64,000 nucleotides of DNA from Nocardia sp. (GCF_025465275.1 NZ_JAODNK010000080.1:62001-126000), one strand, 5' to 3'. Counted from the stretch's first letter, positions 36,337-45,681 are shown. Notes: generated by a model from the letters alone, not told the origin. Translations and numbers: made by a program.

Positions 36337-37662
36337 TCAGCGGTAGTACAGGATGGTGACAACCACCACGATGACGATGAGCAGAATTGCGGTGACACCC
36401 GCGATCATCCAGCCGACCGGGAACGAACTGCTCTCGGGCGCAGAGTATGTCGGCTGCTGCTGCGGCCCGGACGAGAAATTCGCCGACTGGTTCGCAAAGG
36501 CCGGACTGCTGGACGGATTCTGATACCCGGGGGACTGCGCCGGATTTTGGTATGCCGGGGCTTGCGCCGGATTCTGATACGCCGGGCCGGATGTCTGCAC
36601 GGGGTTCTGATACGCCGGTCCGGACGTCTGCGCCGGATTCTGATACGCCGGACCCGATACCGGGTTCTGATACGCCGGGCCGGAGACCTGCCCCACCTGC
36701 GGGCGCGGGGTGGACGGAGTCGGCGGCGGAATCACCGGCTGCGGGCGGGCCGGGGTCGGCTGCCTGGGCGCGACGACGATCGGCTGCGGATGCGCCGGGG
36801 TCGGCGGGCGCGGGGGCACGGCCTGGCGGTTGGCCAGGGCGTGCTCGACGGCCGCGGCGAATTCGACGCAGGAGCGGAACCGGTCCTGCGGGCGCTTGGC
36901 CAGCGCCCGCGCGAGCACCGGGTCGATGGTCCGGGGTAGCTCCGTGCGTAGTGGGCTCGCAGGGGGCGGCGGCAACTGCAGATGGCCGCGAATCACCGCG
37001 GCCGGGCTGGTGCCCTCGAACGGCACCACGCCGGTGAGCAATTGGAACAGCGTGCAGGCCAGCGCGTACTGATCGGAACTGCCGTCGATGACGCCGCCGG
37101 TCAGCTGCTCGGGGGAGGCGTAGGCCAGGGTCGCGGTCACCGTGCCGGTCTGGGTCAGATGACCGGTGTCGTCCCGCAGCCGGGCAATGCCGAAATCGGT
37201 GAGATAAACCCGCTCCCCGCCCCCGGCCTTGCTGGAGGACCGGGCCAGCAGGATATTCGCCGGCTTCACATCCCGGTGCAGGACGCCCCGCCCGTGCGCG
37301 TAGTCGAGGGCCTTGGCGGTTTCGGAAATGATCTGCGCGGCGCGCAGCGGCGGCAGCGTGCCCGCCTTGACGGTGGAGGCGTTCACACCGTCCACGTATT
37401 GCATGGAGATCCACAGCTGCTCGTCCTCGGTGCCGCGGTCGTAGACCGTGACAATATTCGGATGATCGAGCTGCGCCACCAGATCCGCCTCCCGAATGAA
37501 CCGGGCGCGGATCTCGGTGTCGCTGAACATCTCCTGATTCAGCAACTTCAGCGCGGTCTTGCGCGGCAGGCGGGGGTGCCGGGCCAGATACACCGACCCC
37601 ATACCGCCGCGGCCGAGCTCGCGTTCGACGACGAACCCCGCGAATACATCACCGGTGCGCAA
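36337..37662 (-). CDS. Membrane Ser/Thr protein kinase 3, no extracellular domain
   Basis: 441 residues from a TTG at 37662 (GGGGGC upstream). Kinase domain about 9-275 again has GRGGMGSV, Lys39, HRDVKPAN (Asp131) and DFG, and is closest to kinase 1 (shared ISMQYVDGVNAS-type and DRGTED segments). The linker (about 285-405) is Pro-rich and then carries about six copies of a GPAYQNP-like unit. One helix (VGWMIAGVTAILLIVIVVVV) ends at the C-terminus, leaving no outside domain. It may be activated through its repeat linker or by heterodimerisation with the other kinases. Confidence 0.9.
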   Translation of the reverse strand: MRTGDVFAGFVVERELGRGGMGSVYLARHPRLPRKTALKLLNQEMFSDTEIRARFIREADLVAQLDHPNIVTVYDRGTEDEQLWISMQYVDGVNASTVKAGTLPPLRAAQIISETAKALDYAHGRGVLHRDVKPANILLARSSSKAGGGERVYLTDFGIARLRDDTGHLTQTGTVTATLAYASPEQLTGGVIDGSSDQYALACTLFQLLTGVVPFEGTSPAAVIRGHLQLPPPPASPLRTELPRTIDPVLARALAKRPQDRFRSCVEFAAAVEHALANRQAVPPRPPTPAHPQPIVVAPRQPTPARPQPVIPPPTPSTPRPQVGQVSGPAYQNPVSGPAYQNPAQTSGPAYQNPVQTSGPAYQNPAQAPAYQNPAQSPGYQNPSSSPAFANQSANFSSGPQQQPTYSAPESSSFPVGWMIAGVTAILLIVIVVVVTILYYR

Positions 37663-37711
37663 AGTACGAGCCCCCGTTCCACGAGACAGATCCGCAGGTA
37701 GCTTAGCTGGG

Positions 37712-37829
37712 TTTGTTTTGCCTCCGCTCGCTCCGGCGGGTTCGCGGCCCTGCTACCCGATTCTTCCCTCCCTGCGCTCGCCGCTGCGCGGCATTGCTCC
37801 GCTCAGTCCAGAACCGGGCGGGCCGCGAA
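37712..37829 (-). repeat. Family 1 covarying hairpin repeat, copy D
   Basis: Inverted orientation. Outer helix TTCGCGGCCC (37741-37750) with GGGCCGCGAA (37820-37829); inner helix CCCGATTCT (37756-37764) with AGAACCGGG (37810-37818), which as minus-strand RNA is fully paired with one G-U. The sequences differ from copies A-C in compensating ways. It lies between kinase 3 and the VWA gene. Confidence 0.85.
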
Positions 37830-37858
37830 CTCGGGGGATTTCGGTCTGCGGGTCGGGG

Positions 37859-39025
37859 TTACGGCTTGCCCGCGTTGAGGTGGGCCCAGGCCTGTACGTC
37901 GCCGCGGTCGAGGGCCACGGCCAGCAGGTCGGGAAAGCGGTCGGGGGTGCAGGCGAAGGCGGGGACGCCGAGGGCGGTCAGGGCGGCGGCGTTGTCGTGG
38001 TCGTAGGAGGGGACGCCCTCGTCGGAGAGGGCCAGCAGGACTACGACCTGGACGCCTGACTCCTTCATGCTGCGAATGCGGCGGAGCATTTCGGCGCGGA
38101 CGCCGCCCTCGTAGAGGTCGGAGATCAGGACGAAGAGGCTGGCCTCGGGGCGGGTGATCAGCGATTGCGAGTAGGCGATGGCGCGATTGATATCGGTGCC
38201 GCCGCCGAGCTGGGTGCCGAACAGGACATCCACCGGATCGGCCAGCTTCTCGGTGAGATCCACGACGGCGGTGTCGAACACCACCAGTGAGGTCTTCAGC
38301 GAGCGCATGGAGGCCAGCACCGCGCCGAACACCGAGGCGTACACCACGCTCGAGGCCATGGATCCGGATTGGTCGATGGCCAGCACCACATCGCGGCGCA
38401 CCGCCTGCGCCTTACGGCCGTAGCCGACCAGGCGTTCCGGAACCACCGTGCGGTACTCCGGCAGGTAATTGGCCAGATTCTTGCGAATGGTGCGGTCCCA
38501 GTCGATATCCCGCAGTTTGGGGCGCGATACCCGTGCCGCTCGATTCAGTGCGCCGCCGACGGCCGCAATCGTCTGCGCAGCCAACCGCCGCTCTATCTCC
38601 CGCACCACCTTCCCCACCACCATGCGGGCGGTGGCCTTGGTGGTCTCGGGCATCACTCGATTCAGGCTCAGCAGGGTGCCGACCAGATGCACATCCGGCT
38701 CCACCGCCTCCAAAAGCTCCGGCTCCAACAGCAATTCGGTCAGATTCAACCGATCCACCGCATCCCGCTGCATCACCTCCACCACGGTCGACGGGAAATA
38801 TCGCCGGATATCGCCCAGCCACCGCGCCACCTGCGGTGCAGACCCCCCGAGCCCGCCACTGCGCCGCCCACTCGCCCCACCCCGGGCATCAGCGTCATAC
38901 AGCGCCCCCAGCGCTCTATCCATGGCCACATCCTCAGCGCCCCCGAGTCCACCCAACCCGGCCTCGGCAGCACCGCCCAGCACCAGTCGCCAACGCCGCG
39001 ACTGCATTTCGTCGACCTCGCTCAT
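37859..39025 (-). CDS. VWA domain protein of the SWIM/MoxR/DUF5682 set
   Basis: 388 residues from the ATG at 39025 (GGGAGGAATGCC upstream). The C-terminal half is a von Willebrand A domain with an intact metal site: DQSGSM near residue 218, a Thr in LGGGTDIN and an Asp in LISDLYEGG. The N-terminal half is helical and contains the conserved NRVMPETTKATARMVVGKV region known from VWA partners of MoxR ATPases. The product probably works with the AAA+ ATPase encoded upstream. The gene is 229 bases from the DUF5682 gene, with a family 2 repeat in the gap. Confidence 0.88.
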   Translation of the reverse strand: MSEVDEMQSRRWRLVLGGAAEAGLGGLGGAEDVAMDRALGALYDADARGGASGRRSGGLGGSAPQVARWLGDIRRYFPSTVVEVMQRDAVDRLNLTELLLEPELLEAVEPDVHLVGTLLSLNRVMPETTKATARMVVGKVVREIERRLAAQTIAAVGGALNRAARVSRPKLRDIDWDRTIRKNLANYLPEYRTVVPERLVGYGRKAQAVRRDVVLAIDQSGSMASSVVYASVFGAVLASMRSLKTSLVVFDTAVVDLTEKLADPVDVLFGTQLGGGTDINRAIAYSQSLITRPEASLFVLISDLYEGGVRAEMLRRIRSMKESGVQVVVLLALSDEGVPSYDHDNAAALTALGVPAFACTPDRFPDLLAVALDRGDVQAWAHLNAGKP

Positions 39026-39134
39026 GGCATTCCTCCCAGATCTCGCAAGATGTACCCGCACTCGGCCGACCCGTCCCCGGCCGGACTACCCCCGCCCTCG
39101 GCCGGACTACCCCCGTCCCCGGCGGGAATTCCCT

Positions 39135-39219
39135 CGTCATCCCGGCGTGCTTTTGGCCGGGATCCACAGTGACTCAGTTGATTCCGGTGGATTCCCGCCA
39201 AAAGCACGCGGAAATGGCG
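39135..39219. repeat. Family 2 repeat, inverted pair, inside an operon gap
   Basis: Left unit CGTCATCCCGGCGTGCTTTT and a diverged right unit GCCAAAAGCACGCGGAAATG face each other. Unlike the other loci this one lies between co-directional genes. Just before it, at about 39070-39130, CGGCCGGACTACCCCCG occurs as a short direct repeat. Confidence 0.75.
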
Positions 39220-39254
39220 GGGGCGGGGGCGGGGGGTGCTGCTCCTCGGCCGGA

Positions 39255-41456
39255 TCATCCGGCCACCCCCAGAATTTCAGTGGCGGCGCTGAGCGCGAGT
39301 TCGCCGCGAGTGATGTTGTATTCGGTGGTGCTTGGGCCCGCGGTTGTCGGCGCTCCGTGGCGTACGGCTTGGCCGATGGCCTGGCGCTCGCCCGTATCGA
39401 ATGCGCCGAAGGTGCGGCGCAGCAGGGGGAGGGTGGCGACGAACTGGTCTTCGTCCAGTGCGCAGAGCCAGGTGTCGATGAGGCTCAGCATGTTTCGGTC
39501 GTGCACGAGCAGGAGGCCGCGGCCGCCGAGGAAGCCGTCGATCCAGGACGCCTTGCCGATTGCGCTGTGGCCCACCGAGAGCGCGGCCGATAGTCGGCGG
39601 GCCGATTCGGCGGCGTCGATGAGTTCGGCGTCGCAGAGCAGCCGGACGGCCCGGCCCACCAGTGAGCCGTTGATATCGTCGCGGTCGGCGAGGGTGCGCA
39701 GGGCGGAAAGCCAAGTGCTGGTGGCCCATTCGCTGTCGCGGGCGGAAAGCGCCAGATGCACGGCATCGATGAGGGCGCGCAACTCGGCGGCGGCGTCACC
39801 GTCCAGCCCGGTCACGGCGCTGGGCAGACCGGCGCACACGCGCACCAGCAGGCCGTCGGCCACCCGGGTGAGGGCGTCGGTATCGGTGCCGCGCACATCG
39901 CCGTAACGCAGGGTGCGCAGCAGGCCCGGAAGCGCCGCCAGCAGATGCGTGACGTCGTGATCCAGTGCCGCAACCGATTCCAGGCGGGTGATGAGCCCTG
40001 CTGTGGCCCCGCCGAGGTCGGCCAGCAGTGCCGACTCCAGCGCCGCCGATACCGTGCCCACGGTGGCATCCGGTGCGGCCACGACATCGAGGATCTTGGC
40101 CTCGGCGGCAATGCGCAGGGTGGTGCCCCAGCGCGCCGCCTCCACCACCGCGATGGCCAGTTCCGGCCGCCACTGCAGGGTCCAGGTCTCCCGGAAGGTG
40201 CCGGTATTGCGTACCTGGCTGTCGGTGAGCCGCCCCCATCCGATGCCGAGCAGCCGGAGCCGGTGCAGCAGCCGGGATTTCGCCATACCGTTCTCGGTGC
40301 GCAGGTCCAGGTCCACCGTGCGCTCCAGGGCCTGCTGCTTCAGGCGCAGGGTTTTCACCTGGGCGCGCAGATCGGCCTCCAGCGGCACCGTCGGCGTGCC
40401 GTCCGGTACCGCGCCGAGCGCCTCACCGACCACCATTTCGGTGCTGACCAGCCGCAGCAGGGTCTCGTCACCGTCGCACAGCACCGCCCGCGTCGCCTCG
40501 GTCACCTCGGACAGACCCGCGAGGGGCCGCCCGCGCAGGGTCGCGAGAGTCTCTGCCAGCCGGACCGATTCGATAATGTGCGCACTCGACACCGGCAGAT
40601 CGTGCCGGCGCAGCATGCCCGCCACCCGGGTGAGCCAGCGCGCGATCGGCTGCTCGGTCTGGGTGAACAGGTGGTGGTACCAGCCGGGCGAGGTAATGCC
40701 CGCGCCGTACCCCGAGGCCGTCGACAAGCGCGAATGCGTCCACGGCACCCAGGTCAGCGTCGCCTTGCCCCTGGGCAGGCCCTTCAGGATCCGCGCATCC
40801 GCGGCTGCCGGGCCGAGCTTGCCGGACAGGGCCGGACCGTGCCAGGCGCCGCAGACGATGGCGAGTCGCTGTGCGCCGTCCTTCAGCACCTTTCGCATGA
40901 CCTGCCGCATATGCGCCTCGCGGCGCAGCGTGTGCTCGTCGATATCGGCGGTTTCCCGCAGCGCCGTCATGGCCTCGTTCACCGCATCGAAAATGTCGGC
41001 GTCCGAGGAGGATTCGACAATCGCGTCCCACCAGCGCTCGGCATCGTCGTAACCGCCGGCCTCGGCGAGTTCCGAGAGCGGATCGCTGCGATCGCCGGGC
41101 TCGTCGTCGAGGGCGAGCGTCATGGCGGCGGGCAGGTCGAAAAAGCCCACCACAGGCACCGTGTTTTCCGAGCCGTAGCGCATGGCCTGCCACTCCGGGG
41201 AGAACACCGCGAAGGGCCACAGCGCGGCCTTGGCGGGTTCATCCGGCTGATAGCCGAGCAGGGCCACCGGGGGTTCCATGCCCTCGGCGGCGATATAGCC
41301 GAGCAGTGGATCGGCATCCGCCGGTCCCTCGATGAGAATGGCGTCGGGAGAGAACTTTTCGAGAGCCAGGCGCAGTGAGCGCGCCGAACCGGGGCCATGG
41401 TGGCGGATGCCGAAGATCCGGGTCTCCGCCGCCAGGGTGGTGGACAGAGTGGTCAT
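39255..41456 (-). CDS. DUF5682 family protein (ChaN/EreA-like)
   Basis: 733 residues from the ATG at 41456. The start RIFGIRHHGPGSARSLRLAL, then AILIEGPADADPLLGYI and, near residue 210, VCGAWHGPALSG, match the DUF5682 family; the His residues and the EGP motif recall the ChaN/EreA/TraB-like fold. The remaining 450 residues are mostly helical. The gene start shares one base with the stop of the MoxR gene, so they are co-translated. Biochemical role unknown; the conserved His and Glu residues suggest a metal-dependent hydrolase. Confidence 0.85.
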   Translation of the reverse strand: MTTLSTTLAAETRIFGIRHHGPGSARSLRLALEKFSPDAILIEGPADADPLLGYIAAEGMEPPVALLGYQPDEPAKAALWPFAVFSPEWQAMRYGSENTVPVVGFFDLPAAMTLALDDEPGDRSDPLSELAEAGGYDDAERWWDAIVESSSDADIFDAVNEAMTALRETADIDEHTLRREAHMRQVMRKVLKDGAQRLAIVCGAWHGPALSGKLGPAAADARILKGLPRGKATLTWVPWTHSRLSTASGYGAGITSPGWYHHLFTQTEQPIARWLTRVAGMLRRHDLPVSSAHIIESVRLAETLATLRGRPLAGLSEVTEATRAVLCDGDETLLRLVSTEMVVGEALGAVPDGTPTVPLEADLRAQVKTLRLKQQALERTVDLDLRTENGMAKSRLLHRLRLLGIGWGRLTDSQVRNTGTFRETWTLQWRPELAIAVVEAARWGTTLRIAAEAKILDVVAAPDATVGTVSAALESALLADLGGATAGLITRLESVAALDHDVTHLLAALPGLLRTLRYGDVRGTDTDALTRVADGLLVRVCAGLPSAVTGLDGDAAAELRALIDAVHLALSARDSEWATSTWLSALRTLADRDDINGSLVGRAVRLLCDAELIDAAESARRLSAALSVGHSAIGKASWIDGFLGGRGLLLVHDRNMLSLIDTWLCALDEDQFVATLPLLRRTFGAFDTGERQAIGQAVRHGAPTTAGPSTTEYNITRGELALSAATEILGVAG

Positions 41457-42553
41457 CAGCTCACCTCGCGGCAGGCCCGGTAGAAGTCGGCCCAGTCGGG
41501 GCGCTGGCGCACCACGGCTTCCAGATATTCGGTCCACACCACGGAATCGGCGACCGGATCCTTGATGATCGCGCCCAGCACCGCGCCCGCGATATCCGAG
41601 GGCCGCAGCACGCCGTCACCGAAGTGCGCGGCCAGGGCCAGACCATTGGTGATCACCGAAATCGCCTCGGCCGTGGAGAGCGTGCCGGACGGCGACTTCA
41701 GTTTGGTGCGGCCGTCCGCGGTCATACCGGAGCGCAGCTCGCGGAAGACCCGCACCACCCGCCGCACCTCCTCGGCGGCGGCCGGCACGGCGGGCAATTC
41801 CAGTGCGACACCGAGCTGCTGGACCCGGCGGGTGACGATGGAGACCTCTTCGTCCTCACCGGCCGGCAGCGGCAGGATCACGGTATTGAAGCGTCGCCGC
41901 AGCGCCGAGGACAGTTCGTTCACGCCGCGGTCGCGGTCATTGGCGGTGGCGATCACATTGAAACCCTTGGCCGCCTGCACTTCGGTGCCCAGCTCCGGCA
42001 CCGGGAGCGTCTTCTCCGACAGCACGGTGATGAGCGCGTCCTGCACATCCGAGGGAATGCGGGTGAGCTCTTCCAGCCGGGCGATGGAACCGGCGCGCAT
42101 GGCGGTCATGATCGGCGAGGGCACCAGCGCGGCCTCGCTCGGACCTTCCGCCAGCAGGCGCGCATAGTTCCAGCCGTAGCGGATGGACTCCTCCGAGGTG
42201 CCGGAGGTGCCCTGCACCAGCAGCGTCGACCTACCGGACACCGCGGCCGCAAGGTGTTCGGACACCCAGGTTTTCGCGGTACCGGGTACACCGAGCAGCA
42301 GCAGCGCCCGATCGGTGGCGAGGGTGGCGACCGCGACCTCCATGAGGCGGCGCGGGCCCACATACTTGGGGCTGATCACGGTGCCGTCCGACAGCGTGCC
42401 GCCCAGCAGATAGGTGACCACGGCCCATGGCGACAGCTGCCAGGAGGGCGGGCGCGGGCGATCATCGGATTTGGCCAGTGCGGCCAGTTCGTCGGCGAAG
42501 GCCTGTTCGGCGTGCGGGCGCAGCAGGACGTCCTGCTCCTGAATGGTGCTCAC
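41456..42553 (-). CDS. MoxR-type AAA+ ATPase
   Basis: 365 residues from the GTG at 42553, which overlaps the stop of the SWIM gene by four bases. Walker A is GVPGTAKTW; the Walker B region reads ARLEELTRIPSDVQDAL, with Glu where Asp is usual, followed by sensor 1 in VIATANDRDRGVNEL and the arginine finger region SSALRRRFNTVIL. MoxR proteins act as chaperone-like remodelling ATPases with VWA-domain partners, here the gene at 37859. It is the ATP-driven element of the four-gene set. Confidence 0.9.
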   Translation of the reverse strand: MSTIQEQDVLLRPHAEQAFADELAALAKSDDRPRPPSWQLSPWAVVTYLLGGTLSDGTVISPKYVGPRRLMEVAVATLATDRALLLLGVPGTAKTWVSEHLAAAVSGRSTLLVQGTSGTSEESIRYGWNYARLLAEGPSEAALVPSPIMTAMRAGSIARLEELTRIPSDVQDALITVLSEKTLPVPELGTEVQAAKGFNVIATANDRDRGVNELSSALRRRFNTVILPLPAGEDEEVSIVTRRVQQLGVALELPAVPAAAEEVRRVVRVFRELRSGMTADGRTKLKSPSGTLSTAEAISVITNGLALAAHFGDGVLRPSDIAGAVLGAIIKDPVADSVVWTEYLEAVVRQRPDWADFYRACREVS

Positions 42554-45500
42554 ATCAGCTCCTCGAGCATTGTCTTACGTTGAATGAGGTCGTGGGCGAG
42601 TTGGTCGAAGGCCTGCTCCCAGTACGGATCTCCGCACTTGCGGGCAATACCGGTCACCATGTCGGCGACGGTCACCGGGAAATGCGCGGCTGCGGCGCGG
42701 AACAGGGTGCGGTAGGAACCCGGGACCAGACTGGGCGCGCCCGGCCGGTCGGCACAGAGCTGTGCGCGGTCCAGCAGTAGGCGCAGGACGTGTTCGGCCA
42801 TCGGGCTGGGCCACGGTGTTCGCATGGCGCGCAGCAGGGATTCGATTTCGGCGAGCCAGCTGCTGTCCAGTCGGCGTAGATGCCGGATCTGATCGTCGAG
42901 CGGTTGCAGGGCGAAGAGTTCGCGCAGCTTCTCGCTATCGGACTCACCGGCCTCCTGCGCGGCGAAGGAGGCGAACAGCGCCCGCGCCCAGTCCGAATTC
43001 CGCTGTGCCAGTGCGGCATCCGACCAGCCCGCGAATATGGGGCCGCGCATGGTCTCGGTCATGGCCGTGCGCACCGCCTGTTCGGGCGGGCCGAGGACCC
43101 GCTCCCAATGCCGCAGCGGGGTGGCGGCCACCACCCGGTGCAGCCATTCGGCGGCCAGATCGGGTGCGCCGTCGGCGCGATAGGCGGTGGCGGAATAGGC
43201 GGTGTAGCCGAAGGAATCTCCGATGCCGTCGCGGCGGGCGGCGTCGTCGAGCACACCCGGCCCGGTGGTGGTGAGCTCCGGACGGCGCAGTCGCCGCCCG
43301 AAAGTCAGCCAGGCGCCGGCGCGCTCGGCCATGCGCTGTGCGAAAGCCGAATCGGGCAGCCGGCCCAGCAGATCCGCCGCCGTGCGGCGTACCTCGGCCC
43401 GGCGATCGTCCAGCGCCGATTCGAGCAGTGCCTCATCCGCGAGCGAGAGCCCGTCGGCGAGCGCAGCCAGCAACTCCACCTTCCCGGGGCCGGATTCGGT
43501 GCTCCAGGAACCGGCGAGCGCCCCCCGCGCGGCCGCCGGATCGCGATGGCGCAACTGCACCAGCCACATTCGCCGTTCCGCGGCCCGGCCGTGCGACCAC
43601 ACCGACTCGTCTTCCACCGCTGCTCGCACCAGCGTGCGCCAGCCCGGATGCTGGGCGGCGAGCCACCGTCCCCGCGCCCCGGCCAACCGCAGCAGCGGTT
43701 CCCGATGTGCCGCAAGCGCTTTCGCACGCTCGAGCAGCACGCTCGTCAGCGCGTCCGGAGCCCGGAAATCTCGTTTCCCGACCATCGCGAGCCACTCGTC
43801 CAGGAACGGCGAATTGTCGGCGAGCAGTTCCGCGAGCCGGACCGCAGCCGCCTCCGGCAACCGAGCGCGCTCGTCATCATCCGCGACCGCAGGCAGTTCC
43901 ACCGACCCGGTGCTGACACCACCGCGTGCGAAACAATCCTGCAGCGCAGCGGATTCGAGCAGATCGGCTGCCGGATCACTCGCCAGCCGCAAGGCCGCCG
44001 CGGCCACCGGCGCAGCCAGCCCGGCCCGATTCGTCGGCCGCCGAGCCGTCCCGACCAGTGCGGCCGACACCAGTTCCGTGCTCCCCGCATCGGACCGCGT
44101 CGACCCGCTCGGCACACCGTATGTGGTCCCCTCCGCCACACCGATGTCCACCACATTCCCGCCGTACAGTGCCGCGACCGGCACCAGCCCGTCGGCAGTC
44201 CACTCCCCGACAACAGTCAGCGGATGCCCGCCCGACAGCCCCAACAGCCGCCACGGCTCCCCATCCGCAACCGCGATCGGCACCGCCGTCGAATCGGCTT
44301 CCGTCAGATACCAGCCACTTTCGTCCCGGACCGGCACCATCTCCACCAACAACACCGGCCACGCCCGCAAGAACGGATCCGCCCCAACGGCCCGCGCCTG
44401 CTCCTCCAGCGCAGCGGCAATGCCGCCCGGCCGCGCTGACTCATTCACTGCGGGTACAGCTTTCGCCTGCGGAGTAGTGGCTGCTACACCGGCGGCCGCG
44501 AGGCCGTTGTCCACCGGACCGGTGGCGCTTCCCTCGGCGTTCGCGGTGCCGGTCGGTCCTGCGCTGTGGGTCGGTGTCGCGTGGGCGCCGATCGGTGTCG
44601 CGTCGGATCTTCCGGCGGCCCGTGCTGTTTCCGCACCGAGTTCGGAAGTGGCGCTGCGATTCCAGGTGTCGCCGGGAAGCGGGATCGTGGTGAATGGGTC
44701 GGGGTGGGTGTGGCGGGCGCCCCAGAGGGCGCGGAGGGGGGTGGAGCCGGGGTAGTAGTGGACGTCCGCCTCGACTTGGAAGCCGGGGAGGGGGGTGTCC
44801 TGGGGGAAGCTGGGGCTGCCGTAGTGGTGGTCTACCAGTAGGGCCCAGCGGGCGGAGGCGCGGCCGCGCAACCAGACTCGGCGGGTGTAGAGGCCGTCCT
44901 CGGTGGTGGTGCGCCGGCCTACGACCATCCAGTGGTCGCGGAGCGCGGGTTCGGCGCGGACCGCCTCCACCGGAGTGGGATAGCCGATATGGGTGCGGAC
45001 ACTGGCTTGCAGTGCGGGGGAGAGGGTTTCGAGTCGGCGGTGCGCGGTGGCGAGCAGGTGCAGGCGAGCGTATTCGCGCAGCAGCAGCTGGGGCCATTCC
45101 GAGCGGGCCGCCGCGCGGGGCAGCTGGCGCAGCGTGGTGGCCACGCCCGGAGCCTGGGCGTCGACCATGCGGGCCGCGACGGTTTCGAAGGCGGTCAGCG
45201 AGCGATCGGCCTGCGCCAGGCCGGTCCGGACCTGATCGGTCAGCCAGATATCGAGATCGGCGAGGCCGGCGGTGACGCGGGCCCGGCGCTGATCGGCCGT
45301 GGCGGAATTACCGGTGCGCGGCGAATTCGATTCGGGTGCGGACTTTTTCGCTTCCCGGGCGGCACGCCCGTCCAGCCATTCGGCCGCGAAATCGGCAATG
45401 GTGTCGGTAGCGGCGATATCGCCAGCGGCCCAGGAAAGCAAAAGTGACAATGCGTGTTTGCACGGGAATTTGCGACTCGGGCACGAGCATTTATATGCGG

Positions 45501-45681
45501 GACCCGAAGTGTCGATGACGGTCTGATACGGGCGGCTGCCGCTGCCCTGGCACAGTCCCCACAGTGCGGTGTCGTGCTGCCCGCCACCGCTCCACTTGCC
45601 GCGCAGCTTGCGTGCGGCGGTGAGCGATGCGGCATCCGGAGCCAGCGCCGCGATCTGCTCGGCGGTCCAGGCGGTGGTCAT
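42550..45681 (-). CDS. SWIM zinc-finger/DUF5691 fusion protein
   Basis: 1043 residues; the ATG at 45681 is chosen over the adjacent one at 45684 for spacing from AGGGGG. The SWIM motif YKCSCPSRKFPCKH has Cys65, Cys67, Cys74 and His76 (CxC...CxH), a zinc site for nucleic-acid or protein binding. After a Ser/Thr/Ala-rich hinge (about 395-440) a second part from about residue 535 (AALVGTARRP) matches DUF5691, with HEAT-like helical repeats (RRAEVRRTAADLLGRLP). In many actinomycetes these two parts are, as I recall, separate neighbouring genes. First gene of the operon. Confidence 0.87.
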   Translation of the reverse strand: MTTAWTAEQIAALAPDAASLTAARKLRGKWSGGGQHDTALWGLCQGSGSRPYQTVIDTSGPAYKCSCPSRKFPCKHALSLLLSWAAGDIAATDTIADFAAEWLDGRAAREAKKSAPESNSPRTGNSATADQRRARVTAGLADLDIWLTDQVRTGLAQADRSLTAFETVAARMVDAQAPGVATTLRQLPRAAARSEWPQLLLREYARLHLLATAHRRLETLSPALQASVRTHIGYPTPVEAVRAEPALRDHWMVVGRRTTTEDGLYTRRVWLRGRASARWALLVDHHYGSPSFPQDTPLPGFQVEADVHYYPGSTPLRALWGARHTHPDPFTTIPLPGDTWNRSATSELGAETARAAGRSDATPIGAHATPTHSAGPTGTANAEGSATGPVDNGLAAAGVAATTPQAKAVPAVNESARPGGIAAALEEQARAVGADPFLRAWPVLLVEMVPVRDESGWYLTEADSTAVPIAVADGEPWRLLGLSGGHPLTVVGEWTADGLVPVAALYGGNVVDIGVAEGTTYGVPSGSTRSDAGSTELVSAALVGTARRPTNRAGLAAPVAAAALRLASDPAADLLESAALQDCFARGGVSTGSVELPAVADDDERARLPEAAAVRLAELLADNSPFLDEWLAMVGKRDFRAPDALTSVLLERAKALAAHREPLLRLAGARGRWLAAQHPGWRTLVRAAVEDESVWSHGRAAERRMWLVQLRHRDPAAARGALAGSWSTESGPGKVELLAALADGLSLADEALLESALDDRRAEVRRTAADLLGRLPDSAFAQRMAERAGAWLTFGRRLRRPELTTTGPGVLDDAARRDGIGDSFGYTAYSATAYRADGAPDLAAEWLHRVVAATPLRHWERVLGPPEQAVRTAMTETMRGPIFAGWSDAALAQRNSDWARALFASFAAQEAGESDSEKLRELFALQPLDDQIRHLRRLDSSWLAEIESLLRAMRTPWPSPMAEHVLRLLLDRAQLCADRPGAPSLVPGSYRTLFRAAAAHFPVTVADMVTGIARKCGDPYWEQAFDQLAHDLIQRKTMLEELM

